DNA of 64,000 nucleotides. Origin: Providencia zhijiangensis (lineage in GTDB: Bacteria; Pseudomonadota; Gammaproteobacteria; Enterobacterales; Enterobacteriaceae). Below, one piece after another: positions 20,697 to 30,112 of the stretch (positions within the stretch are counted from its first letter, which is position 1; each line of letters begins with the position of its first letter). The stretch covers positions 3,162,001-3,226,000 of the forward strand of contig NZ_CP135990.1 of assembly GCF_030315915.2 (NCBI RefSeq), in the 5' to 3' direction. Under the pieces are notes generated by a model. It made no database searches. It had not been told where the DNA came from and worked only from the letters and a program-made list of their open reading frames with translations. The translations under genes were made by a program, and so were the position numbers.

Positions 20697-21237
20697 GAAA
20701 AGTTTTATTCAAGGGGCTGTTGCAAGTGCAATTTTGGCTCTTAGCCTGCCGGCAATGGCACTGAAAACAGATACTCAACAGCCGATGACCATTAACTCGG
20801 TTAAGCAATCTCTTGATTTAGAAAAAAATATCACCACATTTACTGATGACGTTGTTATCAAACAAGGTTCCATTGATATTCGTGCCAACAAAGTTGTTGT
20901 GACGCGTCCAAGCAGCGATTCCGATAAAATCGTCATTGAAGCATTTGGTACGCCAGTGACTTTCTTCCAGTTACAAGACGATGGCAAACCAATTAAAGGT
21001 CACGCATCCAAAGCACGTTATGAAGTTGATCAGCAGCTGGTTACATTAACTGGTGATGCCTACCTTGAACAGCTCGATAGCAATATCAAAGGCGATAAGA
21101 TTACTTACGTCGTTCCAACGCAAAAAATGGAAGCGTTCAGTGATAAAGGCAAGCGCGTAACGACTGTCTTATTACCAGCCCAGTTACAAGAGAAAGGCCC
21201 AGCAGCGCAGGGTTCATCAACAAGTAAGAGTAAATAA
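20680..21237 (+). CDS. lptA: Lipopolysaccharide periplasmic bridge protein LptA
   Basis: LptA molecules stack end to end to form the bridge carrying LPS from LptC to LptD. It has a signal peptide (ending PAMA-LK) and a beta-jellyroll OstA domain with the well-conserved [20 protein letters not shown]. The ATG at 20680 gives 185 residues, the same as E. coli; it starts inside lptC. A longer start at 20653 would spoil the signal peptide. Confidence 0.95.
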   Translation: MNQVTKKSFIQGAVASAILALSLPAMALKTDTQQPMTINSVKQSLDLEKNITTFTDDVVIKQGSIDIRANKVVVTRPSSDSDKIVIEAFGTPVTFFQLQDDGKPIKGHASKARYEVDQQLVTLTGDAYLEQLDSNIKGDKITYVVPTQKMEAFSDKGKRVTTVLLPAQLQEKGPAAQGSSTSKSK

Positions 21238-21242
21238 TTGTT

Positions 21243-21968
21243 ATGGCAACACTAACCGCAGAGAATCTGGCGAAATCCTATAAAAAACGCAGCGTAGTCA
21301 CTGACGTCAGCCTCGAAGTGAAATCAGGGGAAATCGTTGGTCTCTTAGGCCCTAACGGTGCGGGTAAAACGACCACTTTTTATATGGTAGTCGGCATTGT
21401 TCAGCGGGATGCTGGTAAAATTTTAATTGATGGGGAAGATATTAGCTTACTGCCTCTGCATGAGCGCGCTCGTCGTGGCATTGGCTACCTTCCTCAAGAA
21501 GCGTCTATTTTCCGCCGTCTCAGTGTGTATGACAACCTGATGGCGGTGTTAGAAATTCGTCCAGACTTAACCTCAGAACAGCGCAAAGAGCGCGCTGAAG
21601 AGCTGATGGAAGAGTTCAGCATTACTCACTTGCGCGATAGCGTAGGTCAGTCACTGTCTGGTGGTGAGCGTCGTCGTGTGGAAATTGCACGCGCCCTCGC
21701 TGCTAATCCAAAATTTATCCTGTTAGATGAGCCGTTTGCTGGGGTTGACCCGATTTCCGTTTTGGATATCAAAAAAATCATCCAACACTTGCGTGACTAT
21801 GGGCTTGGCGTATTAATCACTGACCATAACGTCCGTGAAACTCTCGATGTTTGCGAACGTGCTTACATTGTTAGTCAAGGGCACTTGATTGCTCACGGCT
21901 CGCCAGAGATGATCCTTGAAAACGAGCAAGTGAAACGCGTTTATTTGGGTGAAGGCTTTAGACTGTAG
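21243..21968 (+). CDS. lptB: Lipopolysaccharide export ATPase LptB
   Basis: LptB is the ATPase dimer that powers LPS extraction with LptFG. Walker A is GPNGAGKTT, the signature is [14 protein letters not shown], and Walker B is [13 protein letters not shown]. 241 residues, as in E. coli. It starts 5 bp after lptA and is followed by rpoN, the usual order. Confidence 0.97.
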   Translation: MATLTAENLAKSYKKRSVVTDVSLEVKSGEIVGLLGPNGAGKTTTFYMVVGIVQRDAGKILIDGEDISLLPLHERARRGIGYLPQEASIFRRLSVYDNLMAVLEIRPDLTSEQRKERAEELMEEFSITHLRDSVGQSLSGGERRRVEIARALAANPKFILLDEPFAGVDPISVLDIKKIIQHLRDYGLGVLITDHNVRETLDVCERAYIVSQGHLIAHGSPEMILENEQVKRVYLGEGFRL

Positions 21969-21992
21969 TTTGTAAATTGTAGACTGTAGTTT
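21959..21992 (+). repeat. 13-bp direct repeat at the lptB stop codon
   Basis: TAGACTGTAGTTT occurs at 21959-21971 and again at 21980-21992, 21 bp apart. The first copy holds the lptB stop codon, so the second lies just outside the gene. It looks like a small local duplication with no effect on the protein. Confidence 0.7.
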
Positions 21993-22052
21993 TGCCTTGT
22001 TGGTTGTCATGGCATTGGTTGTGTAAGTGGTAATGGAGAATAAAGCACATTC

Positions 22053-23498
22053 ATGAAGCAAAGTTTGCAGCTCAGAATCAGTCAACAACTTGCAATGACG
22101 CCTCAATTGCAACAGGCCATCCGCCTGTTGCAGTTATCCACACTTGAGCTTCAACAAGAAATTCAACTCGCCCTTGAAACCAACCCTCTGCTCGAACAAG
22201 AAGAATCATCCTCTGAGCAAGAAAATTTAGATAATCTAAGCAACGACACTGACAGCAGCGAAATCGATACTAAAGATGCCCTCGAAAAAGCAGATATGCC
22301 CGATGAGCTTCCTCTAGATGCTGATTGGGATGAAATCTATACGGCAGGCACCCCGTCAGGAACGAGCAACGACTATAGCTTCGATGAACTTCCTGTTTAC
22401 CAAGGGGAAACCACCCAAACACTGCAAGATTATCTAATCTGGCAAGCGGATCTCACCCCGTTTACCGATACCGACCGCGCGATTGCAACCTCGATTATCG
22501 ATTCGATTGATGATTCAGGCTATCTCACAAGTTCAATCAGTGAGATCCACGAAGGGATTGATGACCCCGATATCACTTTAGAAGAAGTGGTTGCCGTTTT
22601 AAAACGCATTCAGCATTTCGACCCATTAGGGGTGGCGGCGCAGGATCTCAAAGAGTGTTTACTGATCCAGCTCTCTTTATACCCCAAAGAGACAATTGGC
22701 CTGCAAGAAGCTAGACTGATTATTAGCAATCATATTGATTTACTGGCAAATCGTGACTTTCGTCAACTGAGTAAACTGACCCGTTTAAAAGAAGATGCGC
22801 TGAAAACAGCAATTGACCTGATCCTTACGCTGAATCCCAAGCCAGGGCAGTCAATCAATACGGGTGAATCGGAATATGTTATTCCCGATGTGCTGGTGAA
22901 AAAAGTCGGTGGACACTGGCAAGTTGAGTTAAATACAGATAGCATCCCTAAGTTAAGCATCAATAATCATTATGCTTCAATGGCAAATAATTCAGCCAGC
23001 GAAAGTGACACGCAATATATTCGCAGTCACTTGCAGGATGCGAAATGGCTGATTAAAAGCTTAGAAAGTCGCCATGAAACATTACTGAAAGTGGCGACCT
23101 GTATTGTTGAGCAACAACAAGAATTTTTTGAGTTAGGCGAAGAGTATATGAAACCGATGATTTTGGCAGACATTGCCTATCAGGTGGACATGCATGAATC
23201 GACTATCTCCCGTGTGACAACCCAAAAATTCCTGCATAGTCCACGAGGCATTTTTGAGTTGAAGTATTTTTTCTCCAGTCACGTCAGTACGGACACCGGA
23301 GGAGAAGCCTCCTCCACTGCGATTCGTGCACTGGTGAAGAAGCTGGTTGCTGCGGAAAACCCAGCAAAACCATTGAGTGACAGTAAATTGACGAGTATGC
23401 TGGCAGAGCAAGGTATACAAGTTGCTCGTCGAACTGTTGCTAAGTATCGTGAGTCATTATCTATTCCGCCATCAAATCAACGTAAACAGTTGGTTTAA
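22053..23498 (+). CDS. rpoN: RNA polymerase sigma-54 factor
   Basis: RpoN directs polymerase to -24/-12 promoters that need enhancer-binding activators. The glutamine-rich region I ([20 protein letters not shown]) that contacts activators is followed by an acidic linker, the core-binding region, and the RpoN box ARRTVAKYR close to the C-terminus. 481 residues, close to E. coli (477). hpf, ptsN, rapZ and npr follow, the classic nitrogen-PTS cluster. Confidence 0.97.
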   Translation: MKQSLQLRISQQLAMTPQLQQAIRLLQLSTLELQQEIQLALETNPLLEQEESSSEQENLDNLSNDTDSSEIDTKDALEKADMPDELPLDADWDEIYTAGTPSGTSNDYSFDELPVYQGETTQTLQDYLIWQADLTPFTDTDRAIATSIIDSIDDSGYLTSSISEIHEGIDDPDITLEEVVAVLKRIQHFDPLGVAAQDLKECLLIQLSLYPKETIGLQEARLIISNHIDLLANRDFRQLSKLTRLKEDALKTAIDLILTLNPKPGQSINTGESEYVIPDVLVKKVGGHWQVELNTDSIPKLSINNHYASMANNSASESDTQYIRSHLQDAKWLIKSLESRHETLLKVATCIVEQQQEFFELGEEYMKPMILADIAYQVDMHESTISRVTTQKFLHSPRGIFELKYFFSSHVSTDTGGEASSTAIRALVKKLVAAENPAKPLSDSKLTSMLAEQGIQVARRTVAKYRESLSIPPSNQRKQLV

Positions 23499-23521
23499 CC
23501 CAATAATATAAGGAAGATAGT

Positions 23522-23809
23522 ATGGAATTTCAGATTACTGGACACAATATTGAAGTTACACCGGCATTGCGCGAAACGGTTGAGAAAAAACTCAAAAAAT
23601 TAGAGCAATTGTTTGATCGTATTAACAGTATCCAAGTTGTTCTGAAAGTGGAAAAAGTTCAGCAAATTGCTGAAGCCACCCTGCAACTCAACGGCGCAGA
23701 ACTTCACGCATCAGCGGAAGACGACGATATGTACGCGGCACTTGATTTACTCCTTGATAAGCTGTCACGCCAATTAACCAAACATAAAGAAAAACTGAGA
23801 CAACACTAA
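23522..23809 (+). CDS. hpf: Ribosome hibernation promoting factor HPF (short form)
   Basis: HPF binds the 30S decoding region in stationary phase and helps pair ribosomes into inactive 100S dimers. The 95-residue product is a single S30AE domain starting MEFQITGHNIEVTPALRETV, without the C-terminal extension of long HPFs. It follows rpoN after 23 bp, with an AGGAAG-like site. Confidence 0.96.
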   Translation: MEFQITGHNIEVTPALRETVEKKLKKLEQLFDRINSIQVVLKVEKVQQIAEATLQLNGAELHASAEDDDMYAALDLLLDKLSRQLTKHKEKLRQH

Positions 23810-23912
23810 TACATTTAGCCAGTCGTTGACTGATTAGTCTTTGGCTGATGAATGTTCTGAACCAGATGGTGGCATACATCATCTGGTTTTGTAGTCCTAA
23901 GTGAATAATAAA

Positions 23913-24380
23913 ATGAATAGTGATATAGAAATCCAATTAAGCGATGTTTTATCTGCCAGTTGCACACGTAATAATTTAGTTTGCACCAGTAAGAAGAGAG
24001 CATTAGAAATTATTAGTGAGTTAGCGGCCGCCGAGTTGGGATTACCGGAAAATACGGTATTTGAAGCGTTACTAACCAGAGAAAAAGTGGGTACCACGGG
24101 TATTGGTGGTGGAATTGCAATCCCTCATGGCAAACTTAGTGAAGGCGAAAGTGCACGCGCCGCTGGCGTGTTTTTGCATTTAGAAGAGCCCATTGCGTTT
24201 GATGCGATTGATAACCAACCTGTTGATCTGCTTTTTGCATTACTTGTTCCATCGGATCAATGTAAAACTCACTTACATACTTTATCTCTTATCGCTAAAA
24301 AATTAGCGGATAAAGCATTCTGTAAGCGTCTACGCAGTGCGCAAAGTGACGAAGAGTTATACCAGATCATCATTGAGTAA
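23913..24380 (+). CDS. ptsN: Nitrogen-regulatory PTS enzyme IIA (PtsN)
   Basis: PtsN is the terminal phosphoacceptor of the nitrogen PTS and regulates potassium transport and other targets. The phosphorylated histidine is in GIAIPHGKL, about residue 72. I take the ATG at 23913 (155 residues); a GTG four codons earlier is possible. The C-terminus stops soon after DEELYQIIIE and lacks the last ~10 residues of E. coli PtsN, a variable tail. Confidence 0.94.
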   Translation: MNSDIEIQLSDVLSASCTRNNLVCTSKKRALEIISELAAAELGLPENTVFEALLTREKVGTTGIGGGIAIPHGKLSEGESARAAGVFLHLEEPIAFDAIDNQPVDLLFALLVPSDQCKTHLHTLSLIAKKLADKAFCKRLRSAQSDEELYQIIIE

Positions 24381-24477
24381 GTAATAACTAATATGTGTTG
24401 ATGCCAGCCTAATGATATTGTTATGATTTCTTTCATTCGGCATCGTAAAACACCGCAAAATGCAAAATAGTCAGACG

Positions 24478-24513
24478 TGTTTGATCAATTAGAAATGTGT
24501 GATCAGTCAGAAA
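24478..24513 (+). repeat. Tandem 18-bp repeat with TGATCA cores upstream of rapZ
   Basis: Two adjacent 18-bp units (24478-24495 and 24496-24513) match at 15 of 18 positions. Each holds the palindrome TGATCA, and a further CGATCA follows just after. Thus three GATC (Dam) sites lie within about 40 bp between ptsN and rapZ. Function unknown. Confidence 0.6.
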
Positions 24514-24560
24514 TCGATCATTAAGATATAAATCCTTAAGAGACAGAAGGGAGTTAGCTC

Positions 24561-25415
24561 ATGGTGCTGATGATTGTCAGCGGCCGTTCCGGTTCGGGAA
24601 AATCCGTTGCCCTACGCGCGCTGGAAGATATGGGTTTCTATTGTGTGGATAACCTGCCGGTAGTCTTACTGCCGGAATTGGCTAATTCACTTGCCGATCG
24701 CAATATTTCTGCGGCCGTGAGCATTGACGTGCGTAATATGCCCGACAATCCAGAAGTGTTCGAAGAAGCGATTGATAAACTGCCATCAACCTTCTCACCA
24801 CAACTGCTGTTTCTGGATGCGGATCGCAATACATTAATTCGTCGTTACAGTGATACCCGTCGATTACACCCGCTTTCAAGTAAAAACTTATCCTTAGAAA
24901 GTGCCATCGATGAAGAAAACGAGCTATTAGAGCCGCTACGTTCCCGCGCTGACTTGGTCATTGATACCTCAGAAATGTCAGTGCACGAATTAGCGGAAAT
25001 GCTCAGAACTCGCTTAATGGGCAAACGCGAGCGTGAACTGACGATGGTGTTTGAGTCCTTCGGTTTCAAACACGGCATCCCAATTGATGCTGACTACGTT
25101 TTCGACGTACGCTTCTTACCTAACCCACACTGGGATCCAAAACTGCGCCCAATGACCGGTTTAGATCGTCCTGTTGCGGCCTTCTTGGATAGACACACCG
25201 AGGTTCATAACTTTATTTACCAGACTCGTAGTTACTTAGAGTTATGGCTGCCGATGTTAGAAACCAATAACCGCAGTTATCTCACCGTCGCCATCGGCTG
25301 TACGGGAGGAAAACACCGTTCGGTGTATGTGGCAGAACAGCTGGCTGATTATTTCCGCTCCCGTGGGAAAAACGTCCAGTCACGCCACAGAACGCTGGAA
25401 AAACGCAAGCAATGA
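24561..25415 (+). CDS. rapZ: RNase adapter protein RapZ
   Basis: RapZ binds glucosamine 6-phosphate and the small RNAs GlmY and GlmZ, and presents GlmZ to RNase E. The N-terminal kinase-like domain carries Walker A GRSGSGKS (residues 8-15). The C-terminal RNA-binding domain includes the conserved segment [12 protein letters not shown] and the basic tail [15 protein letters not shown]. 284 residues, as in E. coli. Its stop overlaps the npr start (ATGA). Confidence 0.97.
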   Translation: MVLMIVSGRSGSGKSVALRALEDMGFYCVDNLPVVLLPELANSLADRNISAAVSIDVRNMPDNPEVFEEAIDKLPSTFSPQLLFLDADRNTLIRRYSDTRRLHPLSSKNLSLESAIDEENELLEPLRSRADLVIDTSEMSVHELAEMLRTRLMGKRERELTMVFESFGFKHGIPIDADYVFDVRFLPNPHWDPKLRPMTGLDRPVAAFLDRHTEVHNFIYQTRSYLELWLPMLETNNRSYLTVAIGCTGGKHRSVYVAEQLADYFRSRGKNVQSRHRTLEKRKQ

Positions 25416-25684
25416 CCGTCAAAGCGACGATTACGCTGAAAAACCGTCTTGGTATGCATGCCAGACCAGCGATGCTTCTCTATGATTTAGTTAAACAATT
25501 TAACTCTAGAGTCATTTTAAAAAATGACAGTCAAATTGAGGCCGAGGCGGATAGCGTTATTGCGATGTTGATGTTAGACTCAGAACAAGGCAGTAAAATT
25601 GATATCGAAGTTAGCGGGCCCGATGAAGATTTGGCGTTATCTGCAATCATTAACCTGTTTGAAAGTGGATTTGACGAAGAGTAG
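25412..25684 (+). CDS. npr: Nitrogen PTS phosphocarrier protein NPr
   Basis: NPr passes phosphate from PtsP to PtsN. It is an HPr-fold protein of 90 residues with the phosphorylatable histidine at residue 16 in LGMHARPAM. It overlaps rapZ by 4 bp and ends the rpoN cluster. Confidence 0.96.
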   Translation: MTVKATITLKNRLGMHARPAMLLYDLVKQFNSRVILKNDSQIEAEADSVIAMLMLDSEQGSKIDIEVSGPDEDLALSAIINLFESGFDEE

Positions 25685-25820
25685 CCCAACTCATTGCGTC
25701 ATTACATCTTAGCGAACAGAGCGATATACACGGTTTTACACGCATAGGCACCGAGTTCGTGATCCCGATCTCTTCCCTTTAACGCCTATAGCGCCTAATA
25801 TTTTACATAATCTATTTTCT

Positions 25821-25862
25821 AGCAAACACCCCCTGCCTTCTGGGTGGGGGGTGTTTGCTTTG
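25821..25862 (+). terminator. Strong hairpin terminator after npr
   Basis: A 13-bp perfect stem (25821-25833 with 25847-25859) with a 13-nt loop is very GC-rich at its top. The following T tract is short (GCTTTG), so termination strength is uncertain. It lies between npr and rnk and overlaps the region just before the rnk ribosome site. Confidence 0.7.
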
Positions 25863-25884
25863 TACGTCCCTATTGGAGTGTGGT

Positions 25885-26295
25885 ATGACAAAGCCAACAA
25901 TTATTATCAATGATTTAGATGCAGAACGCTTAGATGCACTGATGGAGCAAGCCGCTTACGCGGGTACGCCTGTTGCTGAAGCACTAAACGACGAATTAGA
26001 CCGCGCAGATATCGTCTCTCCACAAGAGATCCCTGCGGATGTGGTCACGATGAACAGTACTGTTCGTTTCTTAGATTTAATCAGTAACGAAGAGCGCACA
26101 CGCACATTGGTTTACCCTGCCTCTCTTAAAGATAGTGCAGAACAACTGTCCGTGATGGCGCCAATCGGTGCAGCGTTATTAGGTTTACATGTTAACGACG
26201 AAATTAGCTGGGCACTGCCAAACGGCGTAGAAACCCGTGTTCGTGTGTTAGAGATTGTTTATCAACCTGAAGCGGCTGGCGAGTTCCATCGCTAG
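25885..26295 (+). CDS. rnk: Regulator of nucleoside diphosphate kinase (Rnk)
   Basis: Rnk is a GreA/GreB-like protein that binds RNA polymerase near the secondary channel but lacks the long Gre coiled coil. The product starts [19 protein letters not shown] and contains [20 protein letters not shown]. The ATG at 25885 has TTGGAG upstream and gives 136 residues, the E. coli length. In E. coli rnk lies elsewhere on the chromosome, so its place after npr marks a rearrangement. Confidence 0.94.
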   Translation: MTKPTIIINDLDAERLDALMEQAAYAGTPVAEALNDELDRADIVSPQEIPADVVTMNSTVRFLDLISNEERTRTLVYPASLKDSAEQLSVMAPIGAALLGLHVNDEISWALPNGVETRVRVLEIVYQPEAAGEFHR

Positions 26296-26376
26296 TGGCG
26301 ATGCTCAACAAGAGAAAGAAGACTAGCCGAAAAAAGTTTCCATCAAGAAACTGTCGTTAGTCTTCAGGCGGTATTC

Positions 26377-26399
26377 AGGCACTCATTGAGTGCCTTTTT
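26377..26399 (+). terminator. Terminator after rnk
   Basis: An 8-bp perfect stem (26377-26384 with 26388-26395) and a 3-nt loop is followed by TTTTTG-type T run. It ends rnk transcription before the convergent pmbA. Confidence 0.85.
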
Positions 26400-26432
26400 G
26401 CTATTTAGCACTGCTTATTGAACAACTATAAC

Positions 26433-27773
26433 TTACTGGCCTGCAATACTCATTTCAGGGATCAGCACAGAGCCACACTGAATATTACTGCGCGTTTCGA
26501 TATCATCGGCGATAGTCACCATATTCATCCACATATCCTTTAAATTACCCGCAATAGTAATTTCGCTCACCGGATACTGAATTTCGCCATTTTCAACCCA
26601 AAAACCAGATGCACCACGGGAATAATCCCCCGTAATTCCACTCACACCCTGTCCCATCAACTCAGTGACCACTAAGCCAGTACCCATTTGCTTCAACAAA
26701 GCGTCAAATGATAAGCCTTGTCCCTCAATGCGCCAGTTATGGATCCCCCCCGCATGACCCGTGCTTTGCAGACCCAGTTTACGCGCAGAATAACTGGTCA
26801 TCAGCCAGGTTTGCAGAACGCCATTTTCCACAATATTGCGCTCAGTGGTACGCACACCTTCACTGTCAAATGGGGATGAGGCTAATCCGCCCATTAAATG
26901 TGGCTGCTCATTGATAGTTAACCAACTTGGTAAAATTTGTTTGCCAAGGCTATCCATTAAGAATGATGATTTACGATAAATGCTGCTGCCGCTGATAGCA
27001 CCGACTAAATGACCAAATAACCCCGTCGCCACTTCTGAGGCAAAAATCACTGGGGCTTTCATGGTTGGTAATTTACGCGGCGATAAGCGAGATAATGTAC
27101 GACGGGCACACTCTTGACCAACCCATTCAGGGGATTTTAATGCCTGCATGCTGCGTGCGATGGTATACGCATAATCGCGCACCATTTCGCCATTTTGCTC
27201 GGCTATTACGCAGCTCGACATCGAATAACGGCTAGAACTGTAACTCTTTAATAAGCCAAGAGAGTTACCAAAGACACGGATACCATAGTGCCCATTGAAG
27301 CTACCGCCCTCCGTATTCACAATGCGTGAATCTGCATTTAATGCGGTCATTTCCGCAATCGAGGCCAGCTTAATGGCTTCCTCGGGGGAAAGCTCTGTAG
27401 CTTGGAACAAGTTTAAATCCGGTGCATCGAATGCCAGTAATGATTTTTCAGCAGGACCTGCGCATGGGTCTTCAGAGGTATAATTCGCAATATCAATCGC
27501 GGCTTGAACTGTACGCTCAATGGCTTCTTCGCTTAAATCCGTTGAAGATGCACTACCTTTACGTTGTTTATGGTAAACCGTGATCCCGAGCGCCCCATCA
27601 CTGTTAAATTCCACATTCTCCACATCACCTTGGCGTGTGCTCACGCTAATGCCAGTGCTTTTATTGACTGCAACTTCAGCGCCATCACAACGGCTTTTGG
27701 CGAATTCCAATGCGTGGGCGACGGCTTGTTCTAATTGTTTACGTTGTTCGGCAACTTGTTCAGTAACACTCAT
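26433..27773 (-). CDS. pmbA: Metalloprotease subunit TldE (PmbA)
   Basis: TldE pairs with TldD in a heterodimeric zinc protease that trims unfolded peptides, matures microcin B17 and degrades the CcdA antitoxin. TldE itself has no metal-binding HExxxH motif, and none is present here. The 446-residue sequence has the family segments [23 protein letters not shown]-like core and [18 protein letters not shown] at the end. It is divergent from yjgA, as in E. coli, but here tldD is only about 2.3 kb away. Confidence 0.95.
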   Translation of the reverse strand: MSVTEQVAEQRKQLEQAVAHALEFAKSRCDGAEVAVNKSTGISVSTRQGDVENVEFNSDGALGITVYHKQRKGSASSTDLSEEAIERTVQAAIDIANYTSEDPCAGPAEKSLLAFDAPDLNLFQATELSPEEAIKLASIAEMTALNADSRIVNTEGGSFNGHYGIRVFGNSLGLLKSYSSSRYSMSSCVIAEQNGEMVRDYAYTIARSMQALKSPEWVGQECARRTLSRLSPRKLPTMKAPVIFASEVATGLFGHLVGAISGSSIYRKSSFLMDSLGKQILPSWLTINEQPHLMGGLASSPFDSEGVRTTERNIVENGVLQTWLMTSYSARKLGLQSTGHAGGIHNWRIEGQGLSFDALLKQMGTGLVVTELMGQGVSGITGDYSRGASGFWVENGEIQYPVSEITIAGNLKDMWMNMVTIADDIETRSNIQCGSVLIPEMSIAGQ

Positions 27774-27956
27774 GCATTTTGTCCAATAAAGAGGGGAAAA
27801 GTGATTTTCTACCTAGACTCGTCATTGTCAGGTAGTCATAAGGGGGTTTTCCCAGTTACAATAGAGTTAATCTATAAATGTTAACACTCACAACGCCGTA
27901 AATCATGCTAATTACTCGTAATTACACGGCGGCGTTTAGTAAAAAGGAAAATCCCT

Positions 27957-28502
27957 ATGGCCAAACAGCCTGAAGATTGGCTGGATGATATCCCAGCGCC
28001 CCAAGATGATGAGGACGATGAGATTATTTGGGTCAGCAAAAGCGAAATTAAACGCGATGCCGAGATCCTCAAAAAACTGGGGGCTGAACTTGTTGATTTA
28101 AGTAAAAGCGAGCTTGAGCGCATCCCATTAGACACTCAATTACTTGAGGCTATCGAATTAGCGCAAAAAATTAAGCGTGAAGGCCGTCGTCGTCAATTAC
28201 AGCTTATTGGTAAACTGCTACGTTCCCGTGAGGTTGAACCAATCACTGACGCCCTCGATAAGCTGAAAAACCGCCATAACCAGCAAGTTGTCATTATGCA
28301 CAAGCTGGAAGATCTGCGTAACCGTTTATTGGCTGATGGCGATGAAGTCATTGAAGAAGTCGTTGCGCTGTTCCCACAAACTGATCGCCAGCAACTGCGT
28401 GCATTAGTCCGTAATGCGAAGAAAGAGCGTGATGGAAATAAGCCACCAAAAGCATTCCGCCAGATTTTCCAATATCTGAAAGAGCTTTCTGATAGCAACT
28501 GA
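27957..28502 (+). CDS. yjgA: Ribosome biogenesis factor YjgA (DarP)
   Basis: YjgA/DarP co-purifies with pre-50S particles and acts late in large-subunit assembly. The protein is helical and highly charged: an acidic N-terminus ([25 protein letters not shown]) and a basic middle ([20 protein letters not shown]). 181 residues, near the E. coli length. Divergent from pmbA. Confidence 0.94.
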   Translation: MAKQPEDWLDDIPAPQDDEDDEIIWVSKSEIKRDAEILKKLGAELVDLSKSELERIPLDTQLLEAIELAQKIKREGRRRQLQLIGKLLRSREVEPITDALDKLKNRHNQQVVIMHKLEDLRNRLLADGDEVIEEVVALFPQTDRQQLRALVRNAKKERDGNKPPKAFRQIFQYLKELSDSN

Positions 28503-28521
28503 TTTCCTGGTTTTATTCAAT

Positions 28522-28560
28522 AAAAATCCCCCTATGCGGTAAAAACATAGGGGGATTTTT
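28522..28560. terminator. Bidirectional terminator between yjgA and the hydrolase gene
   Basis: A 15-bp perfect stem (28522-28536 with 28546-28560) with a 9-nt loop has A residues on the left and a T run on the right. It serves both convergent genes; the hydrolase stop codon lies at its right edge. Confidence 0.92.
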
Positions 28561-29123
28561 TAATACCAAAATCGTAGAAGATTGAGTAACGCAGGAAGTC
28601 GAGTATAGCCTTCTCTATCAAGAAAATGTCCCGCACTTTCTACCATCGTGACAGAGGTTTTTAATGCTTTTGCTAACTCCATTGAAGCATCAGGATCCAC
28701 GACCCAATCATTGGAAGAGATAATCGAAGCTCGCTTATCCGTTATGCCAATCAATTTATTATAATCCAATGAAAACTGAGTATGATCAGTCAACTCAGAC
28801 AATGTATCCAGCGAGCGGTCAAATCCAGAAACTAGCACATAGCCACCAATTTTAGCCCCTTCCGGCGCATTATTTTCCAGAAAACGTAATGCCGTAATAC
28901 ACCCTAAACTGTGCCCAACTAAAATAGTATTTTCATCAAACTGAATATTGGCATCAAGTAAACATTGCTGCCATTTTTGCGGATCAGGAGAGTTGGATTC
29001 CGGTAATGCAGGCACATCAACCGTCGCCCCTACCGCTTCTAATTCATCTTTTAACCAGTTAAACCAATTATCATTCGGTGATGCTGTATAACCATGAACA
29101 ATGACAACTTTTTTACCATCCAC
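28560..29123 (-). CDS. RBBP9/YdeN-family alpha/beta hydrolase
   Basis: A 187-residue alpha/beta hydrolase of the RBBP9/YdeN family of small serine hydrolases. The oxyanion region is VHGYTASPNDNWFNWL, the nucleophile elbow is VGHSLG, the acid is likely in SSNDWVVD, and the histidine is in ESAGHFLDREGYTRLP. Substrate is unknown. It follows the barnase-barstar pair on the same strand with about 60 bp between, so it may share transcription. E. coli YdeN sits elsewhere. Confidence 0.88.
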   Translation of the reverse strand: MDGKKVVIVHGYTASPNDNWFNWLKDELEAVGATVDVPALPESNSPDPQKWQQCLLDANIQFDENTILVGHSLGCITALRFLENNAPEGAKIGGYVLVSGFDRSLDTLSELTDHTQFSLDYNKLIGITDKRASIISSNDWVVDPDASMELAKALKTSVTMVESAGHFLDREGYTRLPALLNLLRFWY

Positions 29124-29185
29124 TTAATCGCCCTCAATATTAATTGCCATAAAAATATGGCTAAACGCAGAGTCATTGCGCAAAT

Positions 29186-29494
29186 TTAGCATGGGGTTTG
29201 AGAAGCTTCATTCTCATTATTCGTGATATCTATAAGAAAAATAAACGCTTCATCCAGCTCTTCTTCTGCTTCATTCATCAATTCAATCACCGATGAAAAT
29301 TGCGTACGCTGGACAGCCTTTAAATGGCTAAAAATCAGCGTCACGGGTAACTCTATTTCCCCAGTAATCACATCCCATAACCCATCGAGATTATGTCCAA
29401 ACCATTTAGGAAGCGAGAATTTTTGCTGAAATTGCTGATAAAATGCCTCAAGGCTATCTATTTCACGAAAATCAAAAACGACGGTCTTGCTCAT
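29186..29494 (-). CDS. Barstar-family ribonuclease inhibitor (YhcO-like)
   Basis: Barstar proteins bind and block barnase-type ribonucleases in the cell. The sequence has the family features FDFREIDSLEAFYQQFQQ and WFGHNLDGLWDVITG, with the inhibitory helix aspartates and a conserved LPVTLIFSH segment. I start it at the ATG at 29494, which has GGGGG upstream; 102 residues. It follows the ribonuclease gene by 12 bp. E. coli carries a barstar relative, YhcO, also near tldD, so this may be the same locus with its ribonuclease partner kept. Confidence 0.9.
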   Translation of the reverse strand: MSKTVVFDFREIDSLEAFYQQFQQKFSLPKWFGHNLDGLWDVITGEIELPVTLIFSHLKAVQRTQFSSVIELMNEAEEELDEAFIFLIDITNNENEASQTPC

Positions 29495-29506
29495 CGCTGC
29501 CCCCAA

Positions 29507-30019
29507 TTATTTAACTTGTTGGAACGTTTTATAATGGTCTGTACTGACGAAGATCATCCCGTCAGAGGAATAGAGTAGACGGTCTGCACCACGGTGCCCA
29601 CAACGATAATTTATATCAGCTTCAAACCACTGACGCCCCTGTGCAATAGGTAAACCTTTTTCACGGTTAGAAAAGCGGTCGCCACCGATGGCTCTACCGG
29701 GTAAAACTTCACATAAATTCCCTTTTTTAGCATCCCAACCCGCTTCTCTTGCCTGTTTTTTCGTCATATAAAATGCCGGAAGCTTTTGATATTTTTCCAT
29801 AAAACTGACCACATTGTTCTGAGCGGTCAGTTGGTCAATAGTTTTTGGCGTTTCATGCGGAGTTATCGCTTCGCGGGAAGGCGGTGTACTTGATATAGTT
29901 TGCGTGGTTGATGATGTACCAGAAGATGGTTCCGGTGCGCCCTGCTCACCACCTTTAAAATACAGGCTAATCGCAATCAAAATTGCCATTAACACTAAGG
30001 AAATAATACGTTTATTCAT
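29507..30019 (-). CDS. Barnase-like secreted ribonuclease
   Basis: An RNase N1/T1-family enzyme closely resembling barnase. The C-terminal ~105 residues align from NVVSFMEKYQKLPAFYMTK onwards. The general-base glutamate is in FEADINYRCG, the arginine in GADRLLYSS, and the catalytic histidine in VSTDHYKTF; GDRFSNREKGLP is the barnase guanine-binding region equivalent. An N-terminal hydrophobic segment (about 6-22) is a signal peptide or anchor, followed by a Ser/Thr/Pro-rich linker to about residue 65. All catalytic residues are present, so it should be active and exported, with the next gene coding its inhibitor. Confidence 0.92.
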   Translation of the reverse strand: MNKRIISLVLMAILIAISLYFKGGEQGAPEPSSGTSSTTQTISSTPPSREAITPHETPKTIDQLTAQNNVVSFMEKYQKLPAFYMTKKQAREAGWDAKKGNLCEVLPGRAIGGDRFSNREKGLPIAQGRQWFEADINYRCGHRGADRLLYSSDGMIFVSTDHYKTFQQVK

Positions 30020-30112
30020 AACGCCTCAATTATTTTTGCTGTGCAGATAAATAATCGCCCCAGTCACATTCGTAACTAGGGCGAATAAATAAAAGACTAT
30101 CTTAACGTGTGA

